Positions 16,814 to 24,163 of a stretch of DNA of 64,000 nt are shown here, piece by piece. Location of the stretch: NCBI GenBank assembly GCA_963699225.1, contig OY969423.1:1240001-1304000 (forward strand), written 5' to 3'. A program made the position numbers and the translations under genes. How positions within the stretch are numbered: the first letter of the stretch is position 1; each line of letters begins with the position of its first letter. The DNA comes from VRUE01 sp963699225 (GTDB lineage: Bacteria > Actinomycetota > Thermoleophilia > Solirubrobacterales > 70-9). Below the pieces are notes generated by a model, which had not been told where the DNA came from, searched no databases, and saw only the letters and a program-made list of their open reading frames with translations.

Positions 16814-17929
16814 TCAGCGCTTTTTCGGCTCGCGCCGGGCGCGGAAGAGCTTGACGCCGCTGTCGATGCCCTTGAGTTTGCGCTCGCCGGCGAACGAGTA
16901 GGAGAAACCGTCGCCCGCGGCCTCCTTTGCGGTTGCGTCGACCAACACGCTGCCCGGGCGGGCGACGGCGGTGAGGCGACTGGCGAGGTTGACGGCGCGG
17001 CCGTAGTAGTCGCCCGACTGGGCCAGGGTCGGGCCGACCGCAAGGCCGGCGCGCAGGAAGGGAAAGTCCTCCCCCTCTCCCTCCGCCACCTCGATCAGCT
17101 CCAGCGCTGCGTTCAGCAGGGGCTCGACCTCCCTGGAGACGAGCATCGCTGCGTCACCGATCATCTTCACCAGCCGCACCGGCGGCTCGGCCACGATCGC
17201 CGCCATTTCCTCGAAGCGCCCGGCCACCGAGCCGAGCTCCTCGGGGGCGATCTCCTCGCCGAGGCGGGTGAACTCGACCAGGTCGGCGAAGCAGACGGCT
17301 CGATCGACCGAGCCGCGGATCTCGCCCGAGGCGAGGTCGGCGGCGCCGATCACGTCGCGGCGAATCTGCTCGAGCGTGTGCGCCCGCAGGGCGTAGAGCA
17401 GAGTCGGTTCAAAGACCGGCAGCATGTTCTCGGCCGCGTCGGCGAAGCGCAGGGCCAGGTCTCGCTCGGTGTCGCCCGGCTGCATCAGGGTGCGGATCAT
17501 CAGCTCGCGGTTCCCCTCGGCGATCCGCGCCGTCGCCATGCCGATCGTGCGCGCCACCTGCAGGATTCCGTCCTCCGGCAGGCCGGCGTCGTAAAAGGCC
17601 TTGGTCTGCCGCGCCGCCGCCAGGTCGGCGTCGGTGAGGATGCGCTCATCCGGGTCCGGGTAGGGCAGCCCGAGCGCAGCGGAGGCGCGCTGCAGGAGAT
17701 CGAGATCGGCGTCGGCGAGCTCGGCGATTTCGCGTGGTGAGTAGCGCGGCCCGTCGCCGGCGATGCTGCGCTCGACCGGCAGCAGGGTCAAGCGCCCGGC
17801 GGCCACCGCGTCGTGCAATTCCCCCAGCGTCACCCCTTCTGAGGCCAGCTGTTCGAGCAGCGCCAGCCGGTCGCTGCAGGCGTCACCTTCCAGTCCGTCG
17901 AGCAGCCCCTCAGCCTCGAAGTCGATCAT
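16814..17929 (-). CDS. class III adenylate cyclase with N-terminal regulatory domain (Rv1264-like)
   Basis: The 371-residue protein pairs an N-terminal ~200-residue helical regulatory domain with a C-terminal cyclase homology domain. Metal-binding Asp residues lie in CFADLVEFTR and MIGDAAML. The ATP-specifying Lys (VKMIGD) and Asp (GDYYGRAVNLASRL) and the transition-state Asn/Arg in NLASRL are all present, so it should make cAMP from ATP. This architecture matches mycobacterial Rv1264, whose N-terminal domain senses pH. No membrane segment is seen. The start overlaps the stop of the gamma-glutamyltransferase by 4 bp (ATGA), an unusual coupling. Confidence 0.88.
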   Translation of the reverse strand: MIDFEAEGLLDGLEGDACSDRLALLEQLASEGVTLGELHDAVAAGRLTLLPVERSIAGDGPRYSPREIAELADADLDLLQRASAALGLPYPDPDERILTDADLAAARQTKAFYDAGLPEDGILQVARTIGMATARIAEGNRELMIRTLMQPGDTERDLALRFADAAENMLPVFEPTLLYALRAHTLEQIRRDVIGAADLASGEIRGSVDRAVCFADLVEFTRLGEEIAPEELGSVAGRFEEMAAIVAEPPVRLVKMIGDAAMLVSREVEPLLNAALELIEVAEGEGEDFPFLRAGLAVGPTLAQSGDYYGRAVNLASRLTAVARPGSVLVDATAKEAAGDGFSYSFAGERKLKGIDSGVKLFRARREPKKR

Positions 17930-19353
17930 GCGACCGCCACGCTACCGCCACGGCGGGGGTCGCCGCCACCACTCAGCCTGCCGCTACCGCGCTCGCGGGC
18001 GACGGCCTGGGTGCCGCCGAAGAAGAGGTTGATCTCCGGCCGACGCAGGACGGGGGTCCCGCGCGCCTCGATTCGCGCCAGCGCCTCCTCATCGATCCCG
18101 GGCTCAGCCTGGACGACGCCGTCCTCGAAGTGCAGCCGCGGCGCCCGCACCGCCTCGTCGGCCCCCATGCCCTGCTCGACCGCCCGCACGATCGTCTGCA
18201 GGATCGCTGAGCGGATCCGGTTCGAGCCGGCGCTGCCAAGTCCGAGCTCGATCTCGCCGTCGCGCAGGACGACGGTCGGCGCCATCATCGAGGTCACCCG
18301 CCGCCCCGGCGGAATCGAGTGGAAGCCGTGCGGGTTGAGGTCCTCCTCGCCGAGCATGTTGTTGAGGATCACGCCGGTGCCGGGAACGAGCACGCCGGAG
18401 CCCGAGCCGTTGGAGCAGGTGACGTTGGCGCACATGCCGTTGCGATCGAGCGCAGAGATGTGAGTGGTTGAGCCGAGCAGGTCGCCGCGGGCCGCGTTAG
18501 CCGCTTCCATCGCCGCGACCAGTCGCTCGGGCCCGCTGCTCTCACCCGCCTGCTCGAGCAGGCCGAGGCAGTAGGCGATCAGGGTTCCGCCCGAGGAAGG
18601 CGGCGGGTTGGTCAGCACCTCGGTGCCGCGGAAGCCGGCCCGGATCGGCTCGCGCTCGATCACCTCGTAAGCGGCGAAATCGGCTTCGCCGAGCGTGCCA
18701 CCGCGCTCGATCACGTAGGCGCTCAGCGCCTTGGCGATCTCGCCACTGCAGAAGGGCTCCGCCCCTTCGGCCCCAAAGCGCTCCAGCGCCTCGGCCAGCG
18801 CCGCGAAGCGAAAGAGCTCGCCCTGGCGCAGGGTGCGCCCGTCAGGCGCATACAGCTCGCGCGTGCCCGGTAGGCGAGCATGGATCGGTTCGAGGATGTC
18901 GAGGATGTAGGCCTGCTCGGGATTGACCGGCGCCCCCTCCCGCGCCAGGCCGATGCCGGGCTTGACCAGCTCGGCGAGTGGCATCGTGCCAAAGCGCCGC
19001 AGCGCCTGCTCGAGTCCGGCGGCCGTTCCCGGGACCCCACAGGAGACCGGGCCGACGTAGAACGTCTGCACTGTCTCGACGTCGAAATGAACCTGCACCG
19101 GAACCAACTCGGCAGCGCGCTCAACCCCGCCGCGGCCCGGAGCGGCGACGAAGAAGTCGAGCAGCGCCGTCTCGCCGCGGTCGTGAACCATCATGAAGCC
19201 GCCGGCGCCGAAGCCGGTCAGCGGGCTCTCGACCGCGAAGGAAGCCAGCACAGCGCAAACAGCCGCGTCAACCGCGTTGCCACCTTCGCGCAGAACCTGC
19301 GCCCCCGCCTCGGCGGAGAGTGGATGACCAGCAGCAACAACCCCTCCGCTCAT
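17926..19353 (-). CDS. gamma-glutamyltransferase family protein
   Basis: The 475-residue Ntn-hydrolase precursor has an N-terminal large-subunit region with GFGAGGFMMVHDR, the autoprocessing/nucleophile Thr in STTHISALDRNGM (about residue 299), and the glycine loop NPPPSSGGTL. A normal family member self-cleaves before that Thr and transfers or hydrolyses gamma-glutamyl groups from glutathione-like thiols. It lacks an obvious signal peptide and is shorter than typical periplasmic enzymes, suggesting a cytosolic form such as those acting on ergothioneine/mycothiol precursors or on other gamma-glutamyl amides. Downstream it is coupled to an adenylate cyclase; upstream lies ftsZ with a 13-bp gap. 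Confidence 0.9.
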   Translation of the reverse strand: MSGGVVAAGHPLSAEAGAQVLREGGNAVDAAVCAVLASFAVESPLTGFGAGGFMMVHDRGETALLDFFVAAPGRGGVERAAELVPVQVHFDVETVQTFYVGPVSCGVPGTAAGLEQALRRFGTMPLAELVKPGIGLAREGAPVNPEQAYILDILEPIHARLPGTRELYAPDGRTLRQGELFRFAALAEALERFGAEGAEPFCSGEIAKALSAYVIERGGTLGEADFAAYEVIEREPIRAGFRGTEVLTNPPPSSGGTLIAYCLGLLEQAGESSGPERLVAAMEAANAARGDLLGSTTHISALDRNGMCANVTCSNGSGSGVLVPGTGVILNNMLGEEDLNPHGFHSIPPGRRVTSMMAPTVVLRDGEIELGLGSAGSNRIRSAILQTIVRAVEQGMGADEAVRAPRLHFEDGVVQAEPGIDEEALARIEARGTPVLRRPEINLFFGGTQAVARERGSGRLSGGGDPRRGGSVAVA

Positions 19354-19366
19354 GCGGAGCCCCGCT

Positions 19367-20818
19367 TTACCCGGGCAGGAACTCTGGGACGTCGATGCCG
19401 CCGAGATCGCCGCTGCGCTCGCTCCGGCCGGAGCGAGGCGCGTCTTTGGTGCGGCGGATCATTGGCTCGGCGACCCGCCGCTGCGGGGCCGGACGACCAT
19501 CGAAGCGAGTCGCGACGACGGTCACCCAGACCTGGTCGTTGAGCTCCTCGTCAACGTTTGCGCCGAAGATGATGTTGGCGTCGGGGTGGGCCGCTTCGCC
19601 GACCAGTTTGGCCGCCTCGCTGACCTCGACGAGCGAGAGGTCGGCTCCGCCGGTGATCGAGAGCAGGATCGCCCGCGCTCCCTCCATCGAGGTCTCCAGC
19701 AGGGGCGAGGAGATTGCTTTTTCGGCAGCCAGGATCGCTCGCTCATTGCCGTGGCCCATGCCAATGCCGAGCAGCGCCCGGCCGGCCTCCGACATGATCG
19801 TGCGCACGTCGGCGAAGTCGAGGTTGATCACGGCGGGAAGCGTGACCAGATCGGAGATGCCCTGCACGCCCTGGCGCAGCACGTCATCGGCGACCTGGAA
19901 GGCCTCCACCATCGAGGTCTGCTGGTCGAGCACCTCGAGCAGGCGGTCGTTGGGGACGACGATCAACGTGTCGACCTCGGCCGCCAGTTCCTCGATGCCT
20001 TTCTGGGCCTGGCCGCCGCGGCGACTGCCCTCGAAGCTGAACGGCTTGGTGACGATGCCGACGGTCAGCGCGCCGACCTCGCGAGCGAGGCGGGCGATTA
20101 CCGGAGCGGCGCCGGTACCCGTGCCACCGCCGGCACCGGCGGCGACGAAGACCATGTCCGAGCCCTTGAGCAGACGCTTGATCTTGTCCTGTTCCTCGAA
20201 GGCGGAGCGGTGCCCAAGCTCGGGATCGGCGCCGGCGCCAAGACCGCGCGTCGCTTCTTCACCGATGTGGACGGTGACGTCGGCCATGCAGAGCTGCAGC
20301 GACTGAAGATCGGTATTGACGGCCATGAACTCGACGCCCGGAATCCGCGCCTCGACCATGCGATTGACAGCATTGACGCCGCCGCCGCCTACACCCACAA
20401 CCCGAATCACAGGCTGGTGCGGCTCCCCACTCCCCGGCGGCTCGTACTCCGGCTCCTCTCGCCCATAACGGGGAGATTCCACGATTGGCTCAATCTCCCG
20501 CCGCGCATAAGCCGGCTCCTCGGAGAACACACGCTTGAGCCGCTCGGGAGGGGTTTCCGAGTGCTCTTCGGGGGAGGAACTTTCAGGCTCCTGGTCATAG
20601 GGCCCAGACGCATCTCCGGCGGGTGGCGCTGTAGGGGGTACCGCCCCCGAGGACGCTTTAGCGACCACAGGGGGTGGTGGGTCCCCTGCGGCGACAGGAC
20701 CCGCGGCCGAGGCCTCTGATCCCTCGTCGTCAGTCTTCGGTCCCTCGGCGTCAGTCGACCGGAACAGATCCGACAGAGGTCCTTCACGCATGCTTGCCCG
20801 CTTATTGCGCCGACTCAT
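19367..20818 (-). CDS. ftsZ: cell division GTPase FtsZ with long N-terminal extension
   Basis: The start is set at the ATG at 20818 because a near-perfect AAGGAGGT lies 8 nt upstream, inside the end of the parA-like gene; this gives 483 residues and a 17-bp overlap. Residues 1-137 are Pro/Glu/Ser-rich and presumably disordered. The GTPase domain begins at VIRVVGVGGGGVNAVNRM (about 138-155). The tubulin signature GAGGGTGTGAAP is at about 228-239, followed by the T7/synergy region and the C-terminal peptide DVPEFLPG that binds division partners. FtsZ normally starts its GTPase domain within the first ~15 residues, so the extension is unusual. So is the position away from the dcw cluster (no ftsQ, ftsW or mur gene nearby). 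The extension includes one copy of the 93-bp palindromic repeat. Confidence 0.95.
   Translation of the reverse strand: MSRRNKRASMREGPLSDLFRSTDAEGPKTDDEGSEASAAGPVAAGDPPPPVVAKASSGAVPPTAPPAGDASGPYDQEPESSSPEEHSETPPERLKRVFSEEPAYARREIEPIVESPRYGREEPEYEPPGSGEPHQPVIRVVGVGGGGVNAVNRMVEARIPGVEFMAVNTDLQSLQLCMADVTVHIGEEATRGLGAGADPELGHRSAFEEQDKIKRLLKGSDMVFVAAGAGGGTGTGAAPVIARLAREVGALTVGIVTKPFSFEGSRRGGQAQKGIEELAAEVDTLIVVPNDRLLEVLDQQTSMVEAFQVADDVLRQGVQGISDLVTLPAVINLDFADVRTIMSEAGRALLGIGMGHGNERAILAAEKAISSPLLETSMEGARAILLSITGGADLSLVEVSEAAKLVGEAAHPDANIIFGANVDEELNDQVWVTVVATRFDGRPAPQRRVAEPMIRRTKDAPRSGRSERSGDLGGIDVPEFLPG
20619..20711 (-). repeat. 93-bp palindromic repeat, copy in ftsZ
   Basis: This segment matches 21721-21813 in the upstream parA-like gene at 86 of 93 positions, with little similarity outside. 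It lies in the same strand and frame in both genes and encodes the Pro/Ala-rich stretch GPVAAGDPPPP plus AKASSGAVPP. The DNA is built of inverted segments (GGGGG/CCCCC arms, GTCCC/GGGAC-type arms and a central CGCTTTAGCG), so it would fold into one long hairpin. Confidence 0.8.
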
Positions 20819-21950
20819 GTGCCAGAACCTCCTTCGCCAGATCTCGGTAGTAGCCCGCAGCGTTGCTCTGCGGATCGTACTTGAGCACACTCGCACCCTT
20901 TACGGGAGCCTCGGCGAACTTGATCGCCTTGCGAATGCGTGATTTGAAGACGAGCTCGCCGAAGTTCTCCTCGAGGATCTCGACCGCCTCCTTGGCGTGG
21001 ACGGTACGGGTGTCGAGCATCGTCGGCAGGATGCCCTCGATACGGACGTCCGGGTTGAGGTTCTCCTGGATCATCTTCAGGGTGTTCTGCAACTGGACCA
21101 GCCCGCGCATCGAGAGGTACTCACACTGCACGGGAACGATCACCTTGTTGGCAGCGGTAAGCGCGTTGATCGTCAGCAGCCCGAGGCTGGGCGGCGTGTC
21201 AATGCAGACGTAGTCGTAGTCGGCCCAGACTTCCTTAAGTGACTTCTCGAGCGAGCGCTCGCGGCCGATCTTGGTGCTCATCGCGATCTCGGCGCCGGCG
21301 AGGTCGATCGAGGCGACGGCGATGTCGATCTCGCGGTGCTGGATGATCTCGGCCATCGGCATGTCGTGGACGAGCACGTCGTAGAGGCTCTTCTCGACCT
21401 TGTCCGGATCGATCCCCTGACTCATCGTCAGGTTCCCCTGCGGGTCCAGGTCCACACAAAGCACCCGGTACCCCGACTCGGCAAAAGCCACGGCAAGATT
21501 CAGCGTCGTCGTCGTCTTGGCGACTCCACCCTTCTGATTCGCAAAGGCGATCACATCGGCGTGCTTGACCGGCGCCTCGGGCTCGGCAACTGCCACCGCA
21601 GGCTCGTGCCGGCTCGGCGCAAGCAAGTCCCGCGGCATGAACCTCTCCGGCTCCGGCTCAGACTTCACGGCCACCGATGCGGACGGTCCCTCAGAAGCTT
21701 CAACCTCGGACGCCTCTCCCGCGGGTGGCGTCGCAGGGGGGACCGCCCCCGAGGACGCTTTAGCGACCGGAGGGGGTGGTGGGTCCCCTGCGGCGACAGG
21801 ACCCGTGGCCGAGCGCTCTGAAGTTTCTTCGTCCTGCCTCTCGGGCACTAGCTCTTCCATCTCCTCGAGCTCCTCGACGATCGGATGCGGCGCCTCCTCC
21901 TCGATGACAGGAGCAGACTTGAACTTGTTCTTGCGGCTAAGGAATCCCAT
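20802..21950 (-). CDS. ParA/Soj-type chromosome-partitioning ATPase with disordered N-terminal extension
   Basis: The 382-residue protein has a deviant Walker A ANQKGGVAKTTTTLN (about 137-151, with the signature Lys), CVDLDPQGN, and Walker B-like YDYVCIDTPPSLG, as in ParA/Soj. Residues 1-129 form an acidic, Pro-rich extension that includes a 30-residue segment nearly identical to one in FtsZ. No parB gene or parS-like site is visible. Coupling to ftsZ (17-bp overlap with the FtsZ ribosome binding site inside this gene) suggests a role in placing the division ring, as MinD/MipZ-like ATPases do; this is inference. Its ATG overlaps by one base the only conventional start of the divergent ArsA-like gene. 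Confidence 0.88.
   Translation of the reverse strand: MGFLSRKNKFKSAPVIEEEAPHPIVEELEEMEELVPERQDEETSERSATGPVAAGDPPPPPVAKASSGAVPPATPPAGEASEVEASEGPSASVAVKSEPEPERFMPRDLLAPSRHEPAVAVAEPEAPVKHADVIAFANQKGGVAKTTTTLNLAVAFAESGYRVLCVDLDPQGNLTMSQGIDPDKVEKSLYDVLVHDMPMAEIIQHREIDIAVASIDLAGAEIAMSTKIGRERSLEKSLKEVWADYDYVCIDTPPSLGLLTINALTAANKVIVPVQCEYLSMRGLVQLQNTLKMIQENLNPDVRIEGILPTMLDTRTVHAKEAVEILEENFGELVFKSRIRKAIKFAEAPVKGASVLKYDPQSNAAGYYRDLAKEVLAHESAQ
20827..20834 (-). promoter_or_regulatory. strong ribosome binding site deciding the ftsZ start
   Basis: AAGGAGGT on the minus strand lies 8 nt before the ATG at 20818. It is the best Shine-Dalgarno match in this part of the window. It lies within the last codons of the parA-like gene, indicating translational coupling and excluding the longer reading frame that opens at 20896. 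Confidence 0.75.
21721..21813 (-). repeat. 93-bp palindromic repeat, copy in the parA-like gene
   Basis: This is the partner of 20619-20711. Left arm GTCGCAGGGGGGACC (from 21730) pairs with the region ending GGTCCCC...GCGGCGAC (to 21797), with CCCCC/GGGGG inner arms and CGCTTTAGCG (21756-21765) at the tip. Seven differences separate the copies. The encoded peptide differs from the FtsZ copy at only a few positions. Confidence 0.8.
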
Positions 21951-22936
21951 TGCGCGGGTATTCGCATAGGCACCCGCTTTTCCTGCCGCCCTATGAAATT
22001 GCTAGGAATCACCCGGTAACCGATCTCCTCGACAAGCGACTGGTCTTCGTCACCGGCAAGGGTGGCGTTGGCAAGACCACGGTCGCGGTGGCGCTGGGAC
22101 TGCGCGCCGCCGCGGAAGGCAAGCGGACGATCGTCTGCGAGGTCTCCTCTCAGGAGAACGCCTCGCGGATGTTCGCCCGTACTGAGGTCGGCTTCCACGA
22201 GGTCGAGATGGAGGAGAACCTCTGGTCGATCTCGATCGACCCCGACGAGTCGATGCGCGAGTACGTGCTGCTGCAGCTGAAGGTGCGGGCGATGCGCGAC
22301 ATGCTCTTCCGCAGCCGCATCTTCAACTACCTCGCGGCCGCTACGCCGGGCCTCAAGGAGCTGGTCACGATCGGCAAGATCTGGGAGCTGGCTCAGCCTG
22401 ACCGCAAGGTCAAGAGCGGGAGCAAGTACGACCTGGTGATCGTCGACGCGCCCGCTACCGGCCACGGCATCGGCTTTCTGCAGACGCCGCGCACCTTCGC
22501 CGCGATCGCCCGGGTCGGGCCGATCCACTCGCAGGCACAGCAGCTCGACCGCCTGATCACCGACCAGGAGCACACCGGGGTGGCAATCGTCGCCCTGCCG
22601 GAGGAGATGCCGGTCAACGAGTCCGCCACGCTCGAGCGCGACCTGCTCGACGACGTCGGCGTCGCCGTCGACCGCGTCTACATGAACGGCATCTACCCCG
22701 AGCGCTTCAGTAACGAGGAGGCCGAGCAGCTGGCCGGCCTTGCCGCCGAGAGCGACGAGGGCCTGCGGGCGGCAGCGCGGGCGGGCCTCTCAGAGCACAA
22801 CCGGGCCCGCTCCCAGCGCGCCCAGCTGGCCCGCCTGCGGCGGCGAGTCGAGGCACCGGTCAAGACCCTGCCCTTCCTCTTCGAGCCCGACCTCGGCATC
22901 GAGGGCGCGCGGCAACTGGCAAGGAGGGTGGGCTGA
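21950..22936 (+). CDS. ArsA/Get3-family ATPase, first of a pair
   Basis: The C-terminal ~300 residues are a clear ArsA-type ATPase: Walker A FVTGKGGVGKTTVAVALGL, then VCEVSSQENASRMF, and Walker B-like DLVIVDAPATGHG. The start is a problem. The only standard start codon in frame upstream of Walker A is TTG at 21950, which overlaps the divergent parA ATG by one base. CTG 21983 or ATT 21998 would be non-standard alternatives. In mycobacteria a comparable ATPase pair (Rv3679-Rv3680) functions as a complex; arsenite or tail-anchored-protein roles have been proposed for the family. The stop overlaps the start of the second ATPase (TGATG). Confidence 0.85.
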   Translation: MRGYSHRHPLFLPPYEIARNHPVTDLLDKRLVFVTGKGGVGKTTVAVALGLRAAAEGKRTIVCEVSSQENASRMFARTEVGFHEVEMEENLWSISIDPDESMREYVLLQLKVRAMRDMLFRSRIFNYLAAATPGLKELVTIGKIWELAQPDRKVKSGSKYDLVIVDAPATGHGIGFLQTPRTFAAIARVGPIHSQAQQLDRLITDQEHTGVAIVALPEEMPVNESATLERDLLDDVGVAVDRVYMNGIYPERFSNEEAEQLAGLAAESDEGLRAAARAGLSEHNRARSQRAQLARLRRRVEAPVKTLPFLFEPDLGIEGARQLARRVG

Positions 22937-24090
22937 TGCCGGCGGTCGGCGACATCCTCGACGGCAAGGACATCTGCATCTGCGCCGGCTCCGGCGGCGT
23001 CGGCAAGACGACGACCTCGGCGGCGATCGCGACCGGGATGGCGGCGCGTGGGCTCAAGGTCTGCGTGCTGACGATCGACCCGGCCAAGCGGCTCGCCGAC
23101 TCACTTGGCCTGAAGGAGCTCGGCAACGAGGCCAGGCAGGTCGATCCGGCGCTATTCGAGCAACAGGGGGTCGAGATCAAGGGCGAGCTCTGGGCGATGA
23201 TGCTCGACGCCAAGGCGACCTTCGACGAGCTGGTCGCCCGCCAGGCGCCAGACGAGGAGGCGCGCGATCGCGTCCTCAACAACCGCATCTACCAGCAGAT
23301 CTCCAGCGCTCTCGCCGGCTCGCAGGAGTACATGGCGATGGAGAAGCTCTTCGAGCTGCACAGCGAAGGACGCTTCGACCTACTCGTCCTCGACACGCCC
23401 CCCAGTCGCAACGCGCTCGACTTCCTCGACGCGCCGAAACGGCTGACCCAGTTCATCGAAGGTCGCTCGCTGCGGGTCTTCATGAAGCCGACCGGGCTCG
23501 CCGCCAAGGTCGCCGGGCGCGGCGCCTCGGTGGCGCTCTCGGTCTTCAAGCGCATCGTCGGCTTCGACCTGCTGGCCGACCTGGCCGAGTTCTTCAACGC
23601 CTTCAGCGGCATGGTCGACGGCTTCCAGGCCCGGGCCAAGCGGGTCAACAGCCTGCTCGGCGATCCCCACACCTGCTTCCTCGTCGTCTGCGGCCCCCAG
23701 GGCGAGCCGGTCGACGAGGCGGTCTACTTCCACCGCAAACTGGTCGAGGCGAAACTGCCCTTCGGCGGCGTGATCGTCAACAAGGTCCACTACCCGGCCG
23801 AGCAGCTGCGCAGCGAAGATGGGGACCTGGAGACCTCACTGGTCGACAAGCTCGGCGACGAGGAGCTGGCAAAGCGCGTTGCCGACAACTTCGCCGATTA
23901 CCAGGCGCTGGCCGAGCGCGACGCCCGCAACATCGAGCGGCTGGCCAAAGAGCTGCGCGCCCAGGGCGTGATCCGCGTGCCCTATCTCGACGAGGACGTG
24001 CACGACCTCGCCGGGCTGGCCGAGATCAACCGCTACCTGTTCGCCACATCCGAGGAGCGGATTCAACTGGCCGCAGGCCACGTGGTCTGA
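22936..24090 (+). CDS. ArsA/Get3-family ATPase, second of a pair
   Basis: The 384-residue P-loop ATPase has Walker A CAGSGGVGKTTTSAAIA (about 16-32), VLTIDPAKRLADSLGL (ArsA signature), Walker B FDLLVLDTPPSRNALDFL, and a long helical insertion (about 180-260) with Gly/Phe-rich hydrophobic patches such as FKRIVGFDLLADLAEFF. It overlaps the upstream paralogue by one base, so the two are expected to form a heterodimeric or two-subunit ATPase. No arsenic genes (arsB, arsR) lie nearby, which argues against an arsenite pump role here. It converges on the uncharacterised gene at 24164. Confidence 0.88.
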   Translation: MPAVGDILDGKDICICAGSGGVGKTTTSAAIATGMAARGLKVCVLTIDPAKRLADSLGLKELGNEARQVDPALFEQQGVEIKGELWAMMLDAKATFDELVARQAPDEEARDRVLNNRIYQQISSALAGSQEYMAMEKLFELHSEGRFDLLVLDTPPSRNALDFLDAPKRLTQFIEGRSLRVFMKPTGLAAKVAGRGASVALSVFKRIVGFDLLADLAEFFNAFSGMVDGFQARAKRVNSLLGDPHTCFLVVCGPQGEPVDEAVYFHRKLVEAKLPFGGVIVNKVHYPAEQLRSEDGDLETSLVDKLGDEELAKRVADNFADYQALAERDARNIERLAKELRAQGVIRVPYLDEDVHDLAGLAEINRYLFATSEERIQLAAGHVV

Positions 24091-24163
24091 CCAAGCAGAT
24101 CAAGGACGCAGGGAGCGTGGCGTGCTCCGCACGCGAGCGACCGAGGACGCCGATATGCGCCGG

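Noticed and set aside
20819..20896. Longer FtsZ N terminus starting at 20896
   Set aside because: It would overlap the parA-like gene by 95 bp and has no ribosome binding site; the AAGGAGGT before 20818 fixes the start.
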